DNA of 64,000 nt from Neospora caninum Liverpool. Taxonomy: Eukaryota > Apicomplexa > Conoidasida > Eucoccidiorida > Sarcocystidae. Location: assembly GCF_000208865.1 (NCBI RefSeq), contig NC_018388.1, positions 1,488,001 to 1,552,000 on the forward strand, in the 5' to 3' direction. The translations under genes were made by a program, and so were the position numbers. A model generated the notes under the pieces. It was not told the origin of the DNA, made no database searches, and was given only the letters and a program-made list of their open reading frames with translations. This document shows, in pieces, positions 59,094-64,000 of the stretch (within the stretch, counting starts at the first letter, position 1; every line of letters starts with the position of its first letter).

Positions 59094-60958
59094 CTACTGA
59101 ATCTTGCATGCGCCACAGCACTTCTTGGCCTTGACCTTTTCGGCAGGGGGACAGCTGGGCGAAACGCCCGTTGAGTTCTTCGACTCCACCGCGCCTCCAG
59201 TCTGCAGGAGCAGCGCAGCATAGCCCAGTGCGATGGGCAACAGACTGCAGAGACGCCGAAGCGACGCCCGGAAACCGGCGCTTCGCAAATCGCGGCGGAA
59301 GTCAACCGCCGGACAGACACGCGACCAAGACAAGAGCCACGCAGCCACGCGTGCAAGGCGAAAACGCACACACGGGACGCCAGGTTAGACAAACCTCGGC
59401 CAGGAAAGGAGAATGGTGCACATACACAGGGGATAAAGGGACCAAACACGCGCCACACTGCCTGTTTTTGCCCGTTCGAAAAGCCCAAGGATCCCTCCCT
59501 CCCCTTCCCCCCCCCCCCCCCCCCCCGTCTCCGTGCGTCTCCTTCCCCCCTGAAATCCTCAGGCCTTTCCCCGCCCACGCCTTTCGCCTCCTCCCCGCTC
59601 TTCTGTCTTGTTTTCCTCTCATCGCAGCGTACCTCCTGGTTCGTGACAACCTCGGCTTCTGCCTCGGCTGGGGCATCGTCCTTCGCCGTTTCGACAGCCG
59701 CCGGGGCCGTGTCCTTTTCCTCGCTTTTCGCGTCGGCCGCGCCCTCGCTGTTCGGCGCTTGGCTGTCGACTGCCCGCAGTGACTCTGCAGGCTTGGACAG
59801 CCGCCTGCTGATAGAGCCTCCCACGAGTCCAGGAGCCTCCGCAGCTTCTGGCAAGGGCCCCGTCTCTCCTGGCGCTTGTCCATCTCCCTCCCCTTCCTTC
59901 TCGCCTCTCTCTTTCCCAGTCTCGCCCTGTTCTCCGCCGCTCGCTTCCTTCTCTGCATGCGCCTTCTCGCCTCGGTCGCCGAGAGCTTCCGAAGCGGCGT
60001 CTGGCGCGCTCGCGTGGGGGTCTGCATGCGGGGTGGCCCCAGCCGTCACAAGCGAACAGCTCTGGCGTTTGAGCATGGAAAAAACGGACGACTTCTTGCG
60101 CAGAGTCGTCGATTTGTGCGTTTTTATGGACACGGTCCGCGCCTTGTGCGTCGCCGCCTCCACAGCGGCGAGGGCCTCTGCGGTCGCCTGATCGGCCAGC
60201 GTGACGGGGGCATCCGGCGCTGGAAGGCCGCATGCAGGATAGACGCGAGACGCCTCGAAGCTCCACTGAATTGGCAGCGTGCACGCGCCTTCCCAGACGA
60301 CACCGAAGGAGGTGAAGCGATCGACCGCCTGAAGAAAAGAAACATATACCGCGAGGAAAAAGCCTAGCCAGAAAAAAAAAGAAGGAACGTCTACGTCTTC
60401 AAAGATTCATGAGCGTGTCCTCTACGCAGACGGGAGAGAAGCCGCTGGGGGCCGAGCCCCGGGAAACGCAGACACAGGAAGCAACAAGGGGGAAGAAAGG
60501 AACACAAAAAAGAGAGGTGGAATCGCCTCACTCGTGCGGCCGAACAGAATTCAAAAGCGAGGCTGTGTCGCCCCGAAAGAAAGCTGAGGTTCTCCCCCCT
60601 CTTCGAGTGTCTCCAGGTTCTTGCTGTTGGAACGCGCACCCGCAACACTAGCGGTGCTTACCAGCATCGGGGGCTCGGAGGGGAGAGTCTCTGTGGGCGC
60701 CTTGGCGTCGGTGTTAAAAGGGCCGGGGGCGAGCGGGAAGGGGTAAAAATCCCGAATCTCATCGCGTGAGCCTCCGTAGTGCTTCTCCAGCTGGTGCGGC
60801 GCGTACTCTTTGAGAAGCTCCGATTCAAACCCGTTCCTGCCCAAGAAAGAACCCCACGCACGCGGCACACATACATACAGCCATATATATACATATATAT
60901 GTATATATATATGTATATATGTATATATATGTATATATACATGTGTACTTACAAACCT

Positions 60959-61000
<42 letters not shown>

Positions 61001-64000
61001 ATACCCATCTACATACAGACTTAGATACATACTCACATATGCATGCACACATATTGCAATTATAGACACACGCATGGATGCATGAACATATAGATGCAAG
61101 TGTCGACGGACGGTTGACATGCGCCGGCACATGAAGCCGTGCTGAGAGAGCGGGCACGGGACGGGAAGGAGATTTTGCTTCCGCGAGGCCTCCGAGGAAA
61201 CTGGCCTGGCGACGCGAGCCGTTACGTTCTAAGGAAGGACGTCGGATGCGTCTCTTTTTTCACTGCTCTGGACCGATCAGGATCCTTTAGCCCTACAGTG
61301 GAACCTGAACTCCATGTGTGTGCACGTAACCTCTAGATACATATACATGTGTTTCTATATCGTAGGTAAACATGTGTATCTCGAGGTGAGCGCACACGTC
61401 CGCTCTGGTCCTCTCTTGGGCGAAGCTGGTTGTCCGCGTGACTTGCCTGTAAAACTTCATTTTCTGTTGCTGCACTTCTGTGAGGAATTGCTTCGCGATG
61501 CTCCAGACCGTCTGCAGGCACGAGAGGCGGAAACGAGACCGAGACAGTCGGTGAGGCCCCGGCGCGGTCGCCTTGTCGGGCTCTCTACGGCACGATTTCC
61601 AGCGGTTACCTGGACGAAGAAGGAGTCGTTGATGATCCACATGCGATGGAGCCGGAAAGGGAACTGCTTCGTCAGAGTGTTGACCATGTCGGTGAGTGCG
61701 CTGATCGGGAACTGGTGGAGTGGTACGGCCCGCACGTCGAAGAGGACAACGCAGGTCTCCACGACGCCAGGAACCACTGCGGAAAGACGAAACGCATGCA
61801 GCAGATTTCATGCATAGCAAAGGATTTCAAAGCGCAGAAAGGAGGCGAAAATACGGGGCGAAACAGCTGGAGATTTGGGGAGGGAGATGCGAAAAGAGGC
61901 GGGGCTGGCACACGCAGGATACCAACACGGAAACAGGCGCGGTTAATTTTATAACGGGGAGACGTGCACGCACCAAGGAAACGACGAAAAGGAGGAAGCG
62001 GAGGAGAACGGGGAAGAGAGGATAACGACGAAGAGAGGAGAACGAGGAAGAGAAGGAGAGGGACTTACTGAGGAATCGGAGAGCCCATTCGAAGCAGAAG
62101 ATCGTGAGCTTTTTGAAGAGTTCCGGGCTGGTTGTCTTTGGGAGCCGCGACAGTCTGAAAGGACAGAGACACCAGCAAGGCCCGAGGGTCGCAGGCTACG
62201 GGCGAAGACTGAACGAGTCACGCGGCCGCCGCAAAAGAAGGCTCCGCCGATCCCGGAGAGAGCGACAAACGAGGAAGCGGGGACAGGGCACTGCGGAAGC
62301 GAGGAGACAGCTTGCAGAGAAAGGGGCGGGACGCGCACAAAGTCGTCAGAGGAGGCGCCCGCCAACGGAGAGAACAACCGGGGCAGCGGGGCGACTCTCG
62401 AATACGAACCCACGCATGGTCGCGGACCACGGAGGCGGGAGAGCAAAAAGGAAAGGAAAGAAAGAGGAAAGGAAAAAGAGAAAAGGAAAAGAGGAAAGAA
62501 AAAGACAGGGAAAGCGGAAAAACGGGAAAACAGAGCGGAAAGAGGAGAGCGACGAAAAGGCAGCAGAGGAGACGAGAAACCTGTGGTAAGCACAGACAGA
62601 CGTCAAAGGCAGAGACGGTCTCGGGCCTCGCTCCAGTCTCACCTGACAATCAGCAAAGGCCGCAGGGAGGGGTCACGCCCCACCCAGTACATGACGCCGA
62701 GTTTCAAAAGTTCGGCGAGATGTGGCTCTGCGTCACTCAGCGGGTAAAATTCACGCCGCCACTCAACCATCTGCTGCGCATGCTCGAAGCTGAACACAAA
62801 ACGCCACACACCGCTGCCACGCGCATCACACTCCCCTGTTTGCTGGGCACACACATATACACAATCCCATATATATAATATATGAATATATATGTATATG
62901 TGTGTTGGAGTGTTTCGACAAACGTGGAAGTAAGTGAGGCAACAGACTAGATGCATTAGCGTAGACACACGGGGGAAGCGAGGAAGAGAAAGACTCGCTC
63001 GCACGAAACGTACACCTTCACACAGAGACGTTAATTCATCCATAGATGATATATACATAGATGACACAGATGTAGGGGTCTACGTATCGGTAAGTTAAGT
63101 GCGGGTTTCGCTGTGTGTCGTGTGCGTGTGGCGTCGGCGAGGTGAAACTTTTTTTTGTCGCGGTATCGCTTGTCTTTTTGCTCGCTTCACCTCTTGTTGA
63201 GTGCGTCGTCGGGGTATTTGCGTTTGCAGAACCACAGAACGCGGAGGAGTTGAGGCTCCATGAAGTAGGGAATGGCCCAATTGCGCTCGACGCAGAGAGC
63301 GCGGAACTGAGCAATCCATTCCTGTTCGTCCTCCGACAGCGGCGTGTGGAAGAAGACTTGCCGAATGCATACTTCCTTCTGCAAAAACGGAGGCAGCTCC
63401 AGTGGGAAAGGTGGGAGTCGCCACGGAGAGACGCCGACGAACAGGAAACAGAAACTCGGGAGCGGGTCACTGCATGCTTCGCAGGGGCGGTGTCCCAAGT
63501 CAAGAGAGAACAAGCGAGAGAGAGAAAGAGAAAGAAAAGCGATGCGAGAGGGGGGGGAAAGAGAGAGACGATGTCCGAGCGAGGAAGAGAGTGTAAGAGA
63601 GAGAGGAAGAGAGAGAGAGCACATCCGCGGGAAGGAGAGGGGGAGAACGACGGAAAAAAAGGGAGAACGACAGGAAGAAACAGCGAAAGAGTGAAAGGGA
63701 GAGAGAACGAGAGCATACGAGAGAGAAGGCAAGAGAGGAGTGGGAGGAAGGCAGACACAGACAAAGAGACGACGAGAGGGAGAAAGAGAGAGAGACGATC
63801 GAGGGACGCGTCTTCTGGGCTTTTTTCGCTTTGGCTAGCAACAGAGGGAAACAAGCAAGAAATCGAAGAGCAGCGACGCATGCAAAAAAGAGTAACAGGC
63901 GAAGCAGGGGAACGGCGAATGCGAAAATCGGATCCAAGCAGATCAGGTTCCGTCCTTTCCACCGCCGTAAACACACATACCTCAGCAGGCCGCATGGCTG
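59094..64000 (-). CDS. CRAL-TRIO (Sec14-like) domain protein, partial at or near its 5' end
   Basis: Reading the minus strand, exons are 64000-63981 (open at the edge), 63378-63191, 62789-62643, 62154-62069, 61776-61610, 61511-61447, 60836-60662, 60328-59633 and 59201-59094, all in phase. The intron after 61447 uses a GC donor (TACAG|gcaagt). An ATG at 63995 could be the start, giving about 548 residues. The N-terminal helical region ([16 protein letters not shown]) matches CRAL-TRIO-N, where a (L/I)LRFL.A(R/K)(K/N) pattern is usual. [15 protein letters not shown] and [14 protein letters not shown] match the lipid-pocket strands (..DL.G and YP.R....I.N.P). HQLEKHYGG matches the LP.E.GG gate. 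Such proteins bind and transfer phosphoinositides or other lipids. A C-terminal tail of about 190 residues rich in Glu, Ala and Gly follows, ending [10 protein letters not shown], a possible palmitoylation site. The last intron is the least certain: an acceptor at 59202 keeps phase. Confidence 0.87.
59505..59527. repeat. Poly-C tract in an intron
   Basis: An uninterrupted C run (G on the coding strand) lies in the last intron of the CRAL-TRIO gene, between exons 60328-59633 and 59201-59094. Confidence 0.9.
60880..60996. repeat. (TA)n cluster in a CRAL-TRIO intron
   Basis: Interrupted TA/TATG repeats at about 60880-60950 are followed by a pure TA run at 60962-60996 in the intron 61446-60837. 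Confidence 0.95.
63500..63800. repeat. Purine-rich low-complexity tract
   Basis: GAGA-type purine sequence (CT-rich on the coding strand) fills most of the first visible intron of the CRAL-TRIO gene. It is broad low complexity with no regular unit. The 62.4-62.6 kb stretch in a later intron is similar. Confidence 0.8.

Noticed and set aside
58350..59174. 274-codon plus-strand frame downstream of bL11m
   Set aside because: Its translation is Arg/Ser/Pro-rich low complexity lying partly opposite the last CRAL-TRIO exon, and it has no domain or splice context.

Overview
The window looks like nuclear DNA of a tissue-cyst coccidian, most likely Toxoplasma gondii. Hammondia or Neospora cannot be excluded without alignment. 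The reasons are the many short exons with clean GT-AG borders, pyrimidine-rich leaders and introns, long (TA)n tracts in introns, and above all one very large gene encoding a P4-ATPase fused to a two-domain guanylate cyclase. Joining its exons in phase gives about 4,360 residues. I recall the T. gondii guanylate cyclase being reported at about 4,370.

Layout, left to right. 1-4375: no supportable gene. 4376-5821 (-): a one-exon rhoptry-kinase-like pseudokinase that has lost the catalytic motifs. 7149-9245 (+): a weak candidate for a small three-exon gene. 10697-13217 (+): a four-exon membrane protein of the phytol/dolichol-kinase (CTP-dependent lipid kinase) family, 251 aa. 13218-17186: a pyrimidine-rich stretch that probably holds the promoter and 5' leader of the cyclase. 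17187-50971 (+): the P4-ATPase/guanylate cyclase in about 53 exons. 50972-55116: its 3' flank, with no gene seen. 55117-57362 (+): mitochondrial ribosomal protein bL11m, five exons, 180 aa. 59094-64000 (-): a CRAL-TRIO (Sec14-like) lipid-binding protein in nine exons, convergent with bL11m. Its 5' end lies at or beyond the right edge.

The cyclase makes the cGMP that activates protein kinase G, and so controls calcium release, microneme secretion, motility and egress (known for T. gondii). The sequence shows an inverted catalytic layout: the second cyclase domain carries both metal-binding Asp residues, while the first carries the base-selecting Glu and the transition-state Asn and Arg. The ATPase half keeps the phosphorylation and actuator motifs. 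Three of the confident genes belong to families that make, flip or carry lipids, but gene order in this lineage rarely reflects pathway membership.

Exon borders come from reading splice sites and keeping phase by hand. Most junctions in the cyclase, bL11m and CRAL-TRIO genes agree in phase. The least certain points are the cyclase start, its 20.1-20.9 kb intron, its last donor, and the last intron of the CRAL-TRIO gene.
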